64,000 bases of DNA from an uncultured Nitrospirales bacterium (lineage in GTDB: Bacteria > Nitrospirota > Nitrospiria > Nitrospirales > UBA8639): contig OX638327.1 of the NCBI GenBank assembly GCA_951812745.1, forward strand, positions 186,001 through 250,000, given 5' to 3'. The first letter of the stretch is position 1; the number at the start of each line of letters is the position of its first letter. Below are positions 35,666 to 43,575 of this stretch, in pieces. The position numbers were made by a program, and so were the translations under genes. The notes below the pieces were generated by a model. It was given only the letters and a program-made list of their open reading frames with translations, was not told where the DNA came from and ran no database searches.

Positions 35666-35848
35666 ATGGCGAATCAAAGTCAATTTAAAGTCGAGCTTGA
35701 GCAAGAAGAAGATGGCCGCTGGATTGGCGAAGTTCCATCTCTTCCCGGTGTGCTGGTTTATGGCGCCACCCGTTCTGAGACACAAGCAGCCGTCCAGGCA
35801 CTAGCCCTTCGGGTCTTGGCTGACAGCCAGCCAGCAGTCCTCTCGTAG
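35666..35848 (+). CDS. orphan HicB-like antitoxin domain, 3' end rewritten by a REP
   Basis: 60 residues. FKVELEQEEDGRWIGEVPSLPGVLVYGATRSETQAAVQALALRVLAD (given for its pattern: edge strand, EDGRW, PSLPGV, long helix) is the HicB/UPF0150 fold that binds HicA toxins. After LAD the sequence changes to SQPAVLS. The last codons and the stop come from a ~50-nt unit that also occurs at 35576-35632, so the natural C-terminus is replaced. No HicA gene is adjacent. Probably an orphan or decaying antitoxin. Confidence 0.6.
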   Translation: MANQSQFKVELEQEEDGRWIGEVPSLPGVLVYGATRSETQAAVQALALRVLADSQPAVLS

Positions 35849-35876
35849 GTCGGATTAGCGTAGCGTAATCCGACGA
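35845..35876 (+). repeat. REP copy supplying the HicB-like stop codon
   Basis: GTAG head, GTCGGATTA/TAATCCGAC stem, GCGTAGCG loop. The TAG at 35846-35848 ends the HicB-like frame. It lies 32 nt beyond the 3' end of the RAYT gene. Confidence 0.85.
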
Positions 35877-35908
35877 TTCCGCCAAACCCGTCGCGTTGCT
35901 CCATCTCT

Positions 35909-36442
35909 CTATTCGTGACCAATTTCCTCATCCAGCATCGGTTCCGTGGCGCCCCATTCTTTCGGATAGAGTCCCTCTTGGACGTATTGACGGAAACTCG
36001 AATGCGGCCAGTCCCAAGGTCGCAGCACCTGCCCATGTTTCACCGGATTGTAATGAATGTACTCCACGTGCTGCCGGTAATCCTCTTCATTCCGAATGAG
36101 GTGCTCCCAATACCGGGCCTGCCACACGGCGGTCTCCCTCAGCCTGGGATGCTTTGAGTCAGGGGGACAGAGAGGCGGGTAATGTTTTGTAACCCAGGTT
36201 TTGATCAATCTCCACCGGGTCGGATAGTCATCATCAGTCACCGGAAGGGTCCAGATACAGTGGAGATGGTCGGGCAAGACGACCATGGCGTTGACCATAA
36301 ACGGGCGATTGGCGTTGACGTGGTGAAAGGCTTGGCGCACCAGCTGAATGGTCTCCTCATCACAGAACAGCTTTCGCCTTCGTGCGGTGACGACGGTGAA
36401 GAAGTAAGTGCCGCCGGGTACGAACGTCCGTCGATATTGCAT
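35909..36442 (-). CDS. REP-associated tyrosine transposase (RAYT)
   Basis: 177 residues of the Y1/HUH transposase superfamily (IS200/IS605 TnpA relatives). RRTFVPGGTYFFTVVTARRR is the conserved opening. MVVLPDHLHCIWTLP carries the H-L-H metal motif. RYWEHLIRNEEDYRQHVEYIHYNPVKHG carries the catalytic tyrosine region. These are RAYT signatures rather than those of a mobile IS. It is flanked by REP copies in opposite orientation (35845 and 36459). Family knowledge: RAYTs bind and cleave GTAG-headed REP hairpins and are thought to spread them. Probably a single domesticated gene; its REP substrates occur throughout the window. Confidence 0.9.
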   Translation of the reverse strand: MQYRRTFVPGGTYFFTVVTARRRKLFCDEETIQLVRQAFHHVNANRPFMVNAMVVLPDHLHCIWTLPVTDDDYPTRWRLIKTWVTKHYPPLCPPDSKHPRLRETAVWQARYWEHLIRNEEDYRQHVEYIHYNPVKHGQVLRPWDWPHSSFRQYVQEGLYPKEWGATEPMLDEEIGHE

Positions 36443-36458
36443 GGTGTCGGTCTCAATG

Positions 36459-36492
36459 CCGTCGGGTTACGCCCGCGGCTAACCCGACCTAC
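36459..36492 (-). repeat. REP copy immediately 5' of RAYT
   Basis: GTCGGGTTA, a GCCCGCGGC loop, TAACCCGAC and the CTAC tail. It ends 17 nt before the RAYT start codon, so it may also affect RAYT expression. Confidence 0.85.
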
Positions 36493-36501
36493 AACAAGGG
36501 A

Positions 36502-37704
36502 TTATTGTTCCCGGCAGGGTTTTACGCGGCGGCCGGTGATGTTGCCATTGGGTCCCAGGTTGTTCACAAAAGTGCCCGAGAGAAGTTGATCCTTTTCGCT
36601 CAGCAGCAGACTTTCTTCTTGCACGATTCCCCGTGGGAATTCCCATCGAATGTAGACGGTATCCCCTCGAACTTGGATCGTGGCTGGTTGCGGATCCATC
36701 CGGTGGTATTCTGATGGGGGAGGATAGATCATGATCGTCTTATGGTCGCCGTGGTTTTGGTGATTGTGCATAAGCCATTGCCACGTCCCACATAGTCGTC
36801 GAAGACCCATTTCGTTCTTTTGATCGTTGCTCCATTGTCGAATCGCTTGCCAATGCTTCCATGCCTGCTGCTCCTTCCTGACGTGTAGTTGCAGGAGGGC
36901 GGCCCGGATGTGTGTCGTGGCAATCGGCAGAAAAGAATGCCGGATGAATCGATTGATGGATGAAGCCGGGTCACCCTGAGGTGGCTTCTCGTGCCGGTCA
37001 TTCTGGACAGGCCGGCTATCCCAGGAATCCCGTAGTCGTTTCCGCACGCCTGCGGCTCCTTCGGTTTGTGCGAGAGTCAGCCAACTATTGGAAGTGCCGG
37101 TCCATTCCGGATAGTGTTCATGTAGGAATTGCGTGAATGAAGAGTCGTGTGGAGAGAGCGGTTGCATGGTGGGTTCAGGAGACTGTAATTGCGCAATGGT
37201 CGTGACCAGGGCCAGGATGCCGGGCAGGTCCGGTTGGGATCCGGTTTGCTTGAGCCACCCGATCTGTTGTCGTCGGCTGTCGAGAATCGATTGAATCATC
37301 GGCATCTCTCCCTGATCGAGAGCGGTCAGGAGATCGTTCGTGAGATGCCAGGTTGCAAGATTCATCATGAAGAGTGACAGGGGTTGGCGTAACTCTTCCG
37401 GGAGGGCCGGATGATTGTGTCTGCGCGCTGTTTGGCGCAGCCCTTTGCGCAATTCGAGGGAGGCTCCGAACGTTTTCAGGAAAAAGGCAGTGGCCTCTTT
37501 GTCAGAAGCAATGGCCTGCGTCTGAGGACCTGCTTCTTGCAGAAAATCTGCAAAATCAGTGTCCTTTGCCACAAGGATGTTCGGCCAGACCAGGAAAGCC
37601 GTAAGAAAGAGAACCCTACACCCTATGAATACAGAACGATTCAAGCAGGGCGATTGGCATCCCACGACGCGAGAAACGTATGGAATGCCCCGTGATGCAC
37701 ACAT
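36502..37704 (-). CDS. predicted exported protein of unknown function
   Basis: About 400 residues if started at ATG 37704. The frame is open to 37857 but then overlaps the next gene upstream. A hydrophobic segment (VLFLTAFLVWPNILVA) looks like a signal peptide. The body is helical with an RLCGTWQWLMHN motif. The C-terminal part has short strands: VRGDTVYIRWEFPRG and LLSGTFVNNLGPNGNITGRRV, reminiscent of small periplasmic beta modules that follow a GTWxW motif. No family name can be given. Confidence 0.6.
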   Translation of the reverse strand: MCASRGIPYVSRVVGCQSPCLNRSVFIGCRVLFLTAFLVWPNILVAKDTDFADFLQEAGPQTQAIASDKEATAFFLKTFGASLELRKGLRQTARRHNHPALPEELRQPLSLFMMNLATWHLTNDLLTALDQGEMPMIQSILDSRRQQIGWLKQTGSQPDLPGILALVTTIAQLQSPEPTMQPLSPHDSSFTQFLHEHYPEWTGTSNSWLTLAQTEGAAGVRKRLRDSWDSRPVQNDRHEKPPQGDPASSINRFIRHSFLPIATTHIRAALLQLHVRKEQQAWKHWQAIRQWSNDQKNEMGLRRLCGTWQWLMHNHQNHGDHKTIMIYPPPSEYHRMDPQPATIQVRGDTVYIRWEFPRGIVQEESLLLSEKDQLLSGTFVNNLGPNGNITGRRVKPCREQ

Positions 37705-37753
37705 GAAACGGTGCGCTTTGGCTTGGATTGAGACTCGACGAAGCGTTGTCCGC

Positions 37754-38569
37754 CTAAACGGGCAATTGTTTTTTGAGAAAAGTGATGGTGTCGTCCCAAG
37801 CTTGCTTGGCTGCTGATTCATCGTAGAGATCAGGCTGTACTTGGTCACAAAATCCATTGCTGGTGCCGGGATATTGACGGACTTCCACGGTTTTCCCGGA
37901 TTCCTGTGCGACTTTGGTCAGTTGTGCAAGCCCCTCGGCCGCCACGGTCTCATCCGTTTCAGGGGCATGGTACAGAAGAGGACAATACATGTTCCTGATC
38001 GAATCAAGCGGGTCTGGAAGTTTCCCGTAAAAGGAGACGGCTGCACGCAATCGCTTTCGTTTGAGGGCAAAGAGAATGGCCAGTGTCCCGCCCAAACCCA
38101 GTCCGACCGCGGCATGTGCGTTCCGCACGGTAAATTCCAAATTGGGGTCTTCGGGGAGATTCGCATTCAGAAATTCGCATGAGGCATTGATGTCCTGCAG
38201 GACCGTCGAAAGGTCGATGCGTTCGGACAGCGCCTCGGCGACTTCGGCATTGGCCGTGATCATGCCGCCCTGCCGGCCGTACAGGTTCGGGACCATGACG
38301 ACGTACCCCTCACATGCCAGTCGCATGGCCAAGTCTTTCCACTCCGCCGTCAACCCCCATTTATCGTGGAGCAGGACGACAGAAGGAAACTTCCCTTTTT
38401 CCTGAGGCCAGTATTGAACCCCCTGGACTTGATGCTCCTTGGGGATCTTCGTGGCCGCATAGGGATCGACCATCTGGTCTTTATGGGTATCGAAAATGCC
38501 CTTGCTGGAAAAACGAACGGATTTATACCCGATTTGAGCAACGGTAAATGGTGCGACGTGATCCGGCAT
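37754..38569 (-). CDS. dienelactone-hydrolase-like protein lacking catalytic residues
   Basis: About 271 residues from the ATG at 38569 (a further ATG at 38590). Alpha/beta hydrolase layout: VVLLHDKWGLTAEWKDLAMRL, VMVPNLYGRQGG and AAVSFYGKLPDPL match the dienelactone hydrolase family. At the nucleophile elbow the family has GxCxGG, but here it is GLGLGG. Where the catalytic histidine is expected (GAxHGF), the sequence is GTSNGF. Both catalytic positions are replaced, so it is probably not a hydrolase of the usual kind. It is divergent from nothing nearby and in the same direction as thiI. Confidence 0.75.
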   Translation of the reverse strand: MPDHVAPFTVAQIGYKSVRFSSKGIFDTHKDQMVDPYAATKIPKEHQVQGVQYWPQEKGKFPSVVLLHDKWGLTAEWKDLAMRLACEGYVVMVPNLYGRQGGMITANAEVAEALSERIDLSTVLQDINASCEFLNANLPEDPNLEFTVRNAHAAVGLGLGGTLAILFALKRKRLRAAVSFYGKLPDPLDSIRNMYCPLLYHAPETDETVAAEGLAQLTKVAQESGKTVEVRQYPGTSNGFCDQVQPDLYDESAAKQAWDDTITFLKKQLPV

Positions 38570-38666
38570 GATGGAACCGACTATATCCACCGGGCCGGAA
38601 GCTTGTCAACGAACAGGATTGTCGGCTATTTCGACAATCTTTCTCCATCCCGATCAGACGGCAGGC

Positions 38667-39848
38667 CTAGGAGGCATGAAAAGAAAATTCGGCGAGTTCG
38701 GCGGCTTCCAGCCCTTCCCGGACCATGTCTTGGATGGACAGCGATTCTTCAGTTTGTTGAATGGTGTCGAGCCGGCAGCGCGTGTTCGGATGACGTGGGA
38801 CAAACAACGTACAACAATCCTGGTCCGGTTCGATGGACGTTTCAAAGGTTCCGATTTGTTGGGCTTCATCGGTAATTTCGATTTTGTCCATACCGATCAA
38901 TGGACGAAGAATAGGGAGGTGAGCCACTTGGCTCACGGTTTGGAGGTTTTCTGCGGTTTGGGAGGCGACTTGTCCGAGACTGTCACCGGTGACCAACCCC
39001 CAGCAGTGTTCTTTTTCGGCCAGTTGTTCCGCAATCCTCATCATCATCCGCCGGTACAGGACGACGCGGATGGGGGCGGGAGAATCGGCGACGATTTGGC
39101 GTTGAATCTCCCCGAACGGGACAAGGTATAACCGGGCCGTCAATTGGTAGCGCGTGAGAAGGGAAACGAGATCGCGCACTTTTTCTTCGGAAGCCCGTGA
39201 GAGATAGGGCCGGCCGTGGAAATGAACGAAGATGACCCTGCAGCCACGCTTCATCATCCGGTAGGCGGCGACCGGCGAGTCGATGCCGCCCGAGATGAGG
39301 CACAGCACGTTGCGACTGATGCCCGTGGGGAGTCCTCCCGGACCCGGGTATTTGACGAGCGAGAAGTACACGGTGTGATCGACGACTTCGACGACCACGT
39401 TGACGTCAGCCCCGTTCAGACGCACGCGTTTCCCGGTCGCGGCACATAAGTACGCGCCTATTTCCCGGTTCAGTTCGACGGAGGTTTTGGAAAACCGCTT
39501 GTCCGCGCGTTTGGTCGTGACGCGAAAAGTCTCAAACGTTCTCGATTGAAGTGCAGTGGCAATGGCTTCGCAAAGTGGCTTGAGATCCGGCGTTTCATAG
39601 TCTATCGGCAGGGCATGGGCCAGGGAATAATTCGCCACCCCGAAGGTATGACGGATGCGATCCCGTATATCTTCCCAGGACGATTCGTTTGGAAAGGTGA
39701 TCCGAATACGACCGGAAAGCGGTCTGACTTCGGTGACGTTGGCCTTTTTAAGAGAATTCTGGAGGTGCTGGATCAAGCGCTGCTCGAAAAATCCCCGGTT
39801 GCGGCCCTTGAGCGCCAGTTCATGGTAGTGAACCAGGGCATAGGGCAT
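38667..39848 (-). CDS. thiI: tRNA 4-thiouridine synthase ThiI
   Basis: 393 residues. The N-terminal ferredoxin-like/THUMP region (VHYHELALKGRNRGFFE ... VRLNGADVNVVVEV) is followed by a PP-loop ATPase domain with LISGGIDSPVAAYRM (about residue 186). The C-terminal rhodanese domain seen in some ThiI proteins is missing, which is normal for the short form; the second-cysteine function must come from elsewhere. It makes s4U8 in tRNA. The start ATG at 39848 overlaps the trxB stop (TAATG), so it is coupled to trxB. Confidence 0.93.
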   Translation of the reverse strand: MPYALVHYHELALKGRNRGFFEQRLIQHLQNSLKKANVTEVRPLSGRIRITFPNESSWEDIRDRIRHTFGVANYSLAHALPIDYETPDLKPLCEAIATALQSRTFETFRVTTKRADKRFSKTSVELNREIGAYLCAATGKRVRLNGADVNVVVEVVDHTVYFSLVKYPGPGGLPTGISRNVLCLISGGIDSPVAAYRMMKRGCRVIFVHFHGRPYLSRASEEKVRDLVSLLTRYQLTARLYLVPFGEIQRQIVADSPAPIRVVLYRRMMMRIAEQLAEKEHCWGLVTGDSLGQVASQTAENLQTVSQVAHLPILRPLIGMDKIEITDEAQQIGTFETSIEPDQDCCTLFVPRHPNTRCRLDTIQQTEESLSIQDMVREGLEAAELAEFSFHAS

Positions 39849-40765
39849 TACCCTTCAGCCTCCAGAAACCGTTCGGCGTCCATCGCGGCCATACAGCCTG
39901 TGCCGGCGGCAGTGATTGCCTGTCGATAGTGAGGGTCCTGGACGTCCCCGGCTGCGAAGACTCCGGGCACGTTGGTCGCCGTCCCATGTGATGTTTGAAT
40001 GTAGCCGTTGGCATCCATCTCGATTTGTCCCCTGAAGATCTGGGTGTTCGGCGTGTGCCCGATGGCCACGAATACTCCCTTGCAATCCAGTGTCGTCGTG
40101 TCATTGGTCAGGCTGTCCCGAAGGCGAAGTCCCGTGACCACGTCGTCGCCCAACATGTCTTCCACCACCGAATTCCAGCGGAATGAAATCTTTTCATTCT
40201 TCATGGCCTTGTCCTGCATGATTTTGGACGCCCGCAGTTTGTCCCGGCGGTGAATGATGGTCACGTGGGAGGCGAATTTCGTCAAAAACGTGGCTTCCTC
40301 CATGGCACTGTCGCCGCCTCCGATGACGGCGATAGGCTGACCCCGGAAAAAAAACCCGTCACAGGTCGCACACGTCGAAACCCCATGCCCGAGGAGCCGA
40401 CTTTCCGAGTCCAGGCCCAGGAGGTTTGCCGATGCGCCGGTGGAAATAATCAGCGATCGGGCGTGGACCGTTTCTTCATCATTGATGGTGACGGCAAAAG
40501 GGCGGCGGCTGAGGTCGACCTTGGTCACGTCGGCCGTTTGAAAAACCGTGCCGAAGCGTTCCGCCTGGGCACGCATGTCCTGAATCAGTTGTGGCCCCAT
40601 AATGCCCTGGGGAAATCCGGGATAATTCTCAACGTCAGTCGTTAACGTCAGTTGCCCGCCGGCCTGGGAGCCTTCAATCATCAGTGGCGACAGATTGGCC
40701 CGGGCCGTGTAAACGGCGGCCGTGAGTCCGGCGGGGCCCGATCCGATAATGAGAACGTTGTGCAT
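39848..40765 (-). CDS. trxB: thioredoxin reductase
   Basis: 305 residues. FAD-binding [18 protein letters not shown] at the start, redox motif CATCDG near residue 135, the NADPH motif [12 protein letters not shown] and the C-terminal [21 protein letters not shown] complete low-molecular-weight TrxB that regenerates thioredoxin. Coupled to thiI downstream, which fits ThiI's need for thiol reduction. Confidence 0.95.
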   Translation of the reverse strand: MHNVLIIGSGPAGLTAAVYTARANLSPLMIEGSQAGGQLTLTTDVENYPGFPQGIMGPQLIQDMRAQAERFGTVFQTADVTKVDLSRRPFAVTINDEETVHARSLIISTGASANLLGLDSESRLLGHGVSTCATCDGFFFRGQPIAVIGGGDSAMEEATFLTKFASHVTIIHRRDKLRASKIMQDKAMKNEKISFRWNSVVEDMLGDDVVTGLRLRDSLTNDTTTLDCKGVFVAIGHTPNTQIFRGQIEMDANGYIQTSHGTATNVPGVFAAGDVQDPHYRQAITAAGTGCMAAMDAERFLEAEG

Positions 40766-40798
40766 GAAGATTTATCCTTTGTAAAAAAAGTGAAAGAG

Positions 40799-41443
40799 TC
40801 AGGAGTGAAGCGACCTGTTTGGGCGTGTCCGGTGCGACAAAGCCGCCTCTTGAAGGAGTTCCTGATACAGTTGTCGCACCTGCGGTCGGAGCCGGGTAAC
40901 CGGCACCGTACCATTCAGGATATAATCCGCAAATCGACGTTTGGTACGCAAGGGCAGTTGTCCGCGAATTCGTCCCAAGGCTTCCTTTTTTGTCAGGCCG
41001 TCTCGCTGCCGGGCTCGTTGCAATTGGATAGGCTGGTTGGCGGTCACCACAATGACCCGATCCATTCGTTCATGCGCCTGTGCTTCAATCAAGAGTGCCG
41101 CATCGTAAATAATCACGGCATTCGGATGTTGCCTGGCGATGGCGTTCATTTGCCGGACCTGTTCGCGAGCTACGCGAGGATGCACGATGCGATTCAGGAC
41201 CGACAGCTTCCGGGGATGATGAAAGACCAGTTTGGCCAAGGTGGCTCGATCCAACGTGCGGTCGGCTTGAAGCACGCGGGGTCCGAATATTTTGACAATC
41301 TCTTTCCATGCCGGTTTGCCCGGGGCCACCACAGTGCGGGCCAACTGATCGGCATGAATGACGAACGCGCCGCATTCCTGAAACAGGCCTGCCACCGTTG
41401 TCTTTCCTGAAGCGAGCCCTCCTGTTAGGCCTACCACTAGCAT
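40799..41443 (-). CDS. coaE: dephospho-CoA kinase
   Basis: 214 residues with the P-loop GLTGGLASGKTTV at the start, FVIHADQLAR and IVHPRV. Phosphorylates dephospho-CoA, the last step of CoA synthesis. Start choice: the ATG at 41443 sits directly behind AGGAGG (zero spacing), while the GTG two codons in (41437) has ideal 6-nt spacing. The real start may therefore be 41437. The frame is open to 41773, but those residues overlap the divergent beta-helix gene and are not family-like. It lies 33 nt upstream of trxB. Confidence 0.93.
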   Translation of the reverse strand: MLVVGLTGGLASGKTTVAGLFQECGAFVIHADQLARTVVAPGKPAWKEIVKIFGPRVLQADRTLDRATLAKLVFHHPRKLSVLNRIVHPRVAREQVRQMNAIARQHPNAVIIYDAALLIEAQAHERMDRVIVVTANQPIQLQRARQRDGLTKKEALGRIRGQLPLRTKRRFADYILNGTVPVTRLRPQVRQLYQELLQEAALSHRTRPNRSLHS

Positions 41444-41692
41444 CCTCCTAGTATAGAAAATTCTTCCGATCTCCGAAAGTCGCGTAAATTGAGAGCTCGT
41501 CATTTCCGGATGTATCGACGTATGTGCCAATGAAATCCCGTACTGCCTTACCGTGACGGTCGTATCGGACAGTCGAGAGCTTGACCAGGAAACGGCCCTT
41601 CCTGTATGTCCGCTATGTGTTTCATAAAGAGTCCTGGATAGGTCAGAGAGGGTGAAAGACAAAATGTGGTCAACAAAGAGGAATCGAATCCG

Positions 41693-42733
41693 ATGACGGG
41701 GTTTTGGGCAACCCCCCTTGTGGTTATTGGTGCGTTGCTTGTCTTGTGTGGCCCAAGCGAAATGCTCGCTCAAGAGCAGGGCGGATCCCGTGAAGGACCG
41801 TCCGGTTCAGGATCGACGTGGTACGTGGCCCTGGACGGGTCCGGGCACTTCACGTCCATTCAAGAGGCTATTGATCAGGCGCAGGACGGGGATGCCGTCT
41901 TCATCAAGGCCGGGCGCTATGCCGAGGACGTCACGGTGCACAGCAAGGAAGGGCTCAAGGTCATTGGCGAAGGTCGAGAAAAAGTCTTTCTCGCGGGTCT
42001 GAAACGGGTAGGCACGTTGCATATAGGAAAATGGCCATATGGGGCTACGAACGTGGAAATTCGCGGATTGACCGTTCAGCAACATGGCGGGTTGGGTGTG
42101 GGTATTTTCAACGGCGCAGGCGTGACTCTCAGGAATCTCAAAGTCAATGGCTTTGTCTTCGGTCAACAAGTCCAAAACGTGCACATCGAGCATTGCATTG
42201 TGGGCGGCAGTGAAACCACGGGTATCGCGTTTGCGGATTCGCAAGCCACGCTGATCGACAATCTGATTCACGACAACGACCATGGTGTGTCGGTCGGGGG
42301 CACGTCGATCGTGCATCTGGAACGGAACGTCATCACACGAAGCTTGTTTGAAGGCGTCCTTGTGGCCGATCAAGGCAAAGTCACACTTATTCAGAATACC
42401 CTTGTGAAGAATGGGGGCGGTGTCACGTTTCAGGATGATGCCACGGGCAGGGTTGCAGGCAATATTATTGACGAAGCCCAAGTGGGCATTGCGTGGTCGG
42501 TCAAGCATACCGTGAACATCGCGCACAATGGATTACATAATATCGACGTGAATTATCAGGTCGACGGTCAAGCCGTCTCTGCTTCCCTAAAGCCCCATGC
42601 CTTTTCGGACGTGTATGCTGCCCCCAAATTTGTCGCGCCGCATCGTGGAGATTACCGATTGCAGGCCAATTCTCCCCTGCTGCATGTCGGCGAGTTTCCT
42701 TACTTGGGTGCTCGTGGTCCGGTGCGGGAGTAG
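41693..42733 (+). CDS. exported parallel beta-helix protein
   Basis: About 346 residues from the ATG at 41693; the frame begins at 41666. Signal peptide (FWATPLVVIGALLVLCGPSEMLAQ). Then GHFTSIQEAIDQAQDGDAVFIKAGRY, the usual opening of right-handed beta-helix (pectate-lyase/NosD-like) proteins. A run of short repeats follows (VEIRGLTVQ, VTLRNLKVN, VHIEHCIVGG, ATLIDNLIHDN, VHLERNVITRS, VTLIQNTLVKNGG). Probably a periplasmic or surface carbohydrate-binding protein; whether it cleaves a polysaccharide is unknown. Confidence 0.75.
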   Translation: MTGFWATPLVVIGALLVLCGPSEMLAQEQGGSREGPSGSGSTWYVALDGSGHFTSIQEAIDQAQDGDAVFIKAGRYAEDVTVHSKEGLKVIGEGREKVFLAGLKRVGTLHIGKWPYGATNVEIRGLTVQQHGGLGVGIFNGAGVTLRNLKVNGFVFGQQVQNVHIEHCIVGGSETTGIAFADSQATLIDNLIHDNDHGVSVGGTSIVHLERNVITRSLFEGVLVADQGKVTLIQNTLVKNGGGVTFQDDATGRVAGNIIDEAQVGIAWSVKHTVNIAHNGLHNIDVNYQVDGQAVSASLKPHAFSDVYAAPKFVAPHRGDYRLQANSPLLHVGEFPYLGARGPVRE

Positions 42734-42737
42734 CCCC

Positions 42738-42771
42738 GTAGGTTGGGTTAGCCGAAGGCGTAACCCAACAA
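42738..42771 (+). repeat. REP copy, GTTGGGTTA stem
   Basis: GTAG head, stem GTTGGGTTA/TAACCCAAC (compensated change in both arms), loop GCCGAAGGCG. The matched changes in both arms argue that the hairpin itself is maintained. Confidence 0.85.
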
Positions 42772-42798
42772 TAAGTTCTGCAAAAAAACTCTTCCTGG

Positions 42799-42821
42799 AT
42801 CCTCGATTACTAATGTCGAGG
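42799..42821. terminator. hairpin between convergent genes
   Basis: TCCTCGA and TCGAGGA arms around a 9-nt loop, between two inverted REP copies and two converging genes. It may terminate transcription, but no U-tract follows. Confidence 0.35.
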
Positions 42822-42833
42822 ATGACAGAAGGA

Positions 42834-42865
42834 GGTGTCGGATTACGCTATGCTAATCCAAACTA
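42834..42865 (-). repeat. degenerate REP copy, inverted partner
   Basis: TGTCGGATTA, loop CGCTATGC, TAATCCAAACTAC. Tail CTAC kept, one arm degraded. Converges on the copy at 42738. Confidence 0.65.
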
Positions 42866-42891
42866 CACGGCTGTGGTTGTCGCAGGCTTGG

Positions 42892-43560
42892 TCAGACCGG
42901 CCATTGTTCTTCACGCCAGGCCATGTCCCAAAACATCCATTCATAGCGTGAGCTGGTCAGAAACGCTTCACGCATCCGCTCTTGTTCGGCCGTGCCGGCC
43001 CGTTTGGCTTCCTTGTCGACCAGTGCCCGCATCCATCGGGTGACTTCGGCAAATTCCGGAGATCCGTATAACAGCAACCACTCTCGATAGGGGTGTTTGG
43101 GAGATGGCGGGCCTTTTCGCAACAGATGTCGTCCCACGTCACAATAGATCCATGCACAGGGAAGGGCCACGACCGTGAGTTCGGCCAGGGTGCCGGTTTG
43201 CGCTGTGCTTCGCATGTGCCGGCAGTAGGCGTAGTTCGTCGGTGCGAGCGGCGTGCTTCGCATGTCGGTCGCCGTGAGTTTCCATTGCTTGCCGTAGGTT
43301 TCGTGCAACCCGCGTTCGACCACGATGGTTTCTTCCACGAGCTTGGCAAAGCGCAGCGCCGTATCAGGGTCTTGGGCTCGTTGCGCGCCCAAGGCGAATA
43401 TCCGGGCCAGTTCTTCGAGATACCGGGCATCCTGCAGGATATAGTACCGGAACTTGCGTTTGGGGAGCGTGCCTTTTCCAAGGGCCACCACGAAAGGATG
43501 CGTGAGTTGTGCGTCCCAAATCGGCTTGGCCAATTGCTGTAGACGTTTGGTGAAACTCAC
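42892..43560 (-). CDS. tenA: TenA family protein (aminopyrimidine aminohydrolase / thiaminase II)
   Basis: 222 residues of the all-helical TenA/PqqC fold. Visible active-site elements are the aspartate in YILQDARYL (near residue 44), the cysteine in VALPCAWIYCDVG (near residue 134) and a C-terminal glutamate in SSRYEWMFWDMAW. These match TenA proteins that recycle degraded thiamine pyrimidines. With thiE (19.3 kb) it points to thiamine synthesis and salvage in this genome. It ends close to the peroxidase gene on the same strand (15 nt), so the two may be co-transcribed. Confidence 0.85.
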   Translation of the reverse strand: MSFTKRLQQLAKPIWDAQLTHPFVVALGKGTLPKRKFRYYILQDARYLEELARIFALGAQRAQDPDTALRFAKLVEETIVVERGLHETYGKQWKLTATDMRSTPLAPTNYAYCRHMRSTAQTGTLAELTVVALPCAWIYCDVGRHLLRKGPPSPKHPYREWLLLYGSPEFAEVTRWMRALVDKEAKRAGTAEQERMREAFLTSSRYEWMFWDMAWREEQWPV

Positions 43561-43575
43561 AATGTCTCCGGCGCG

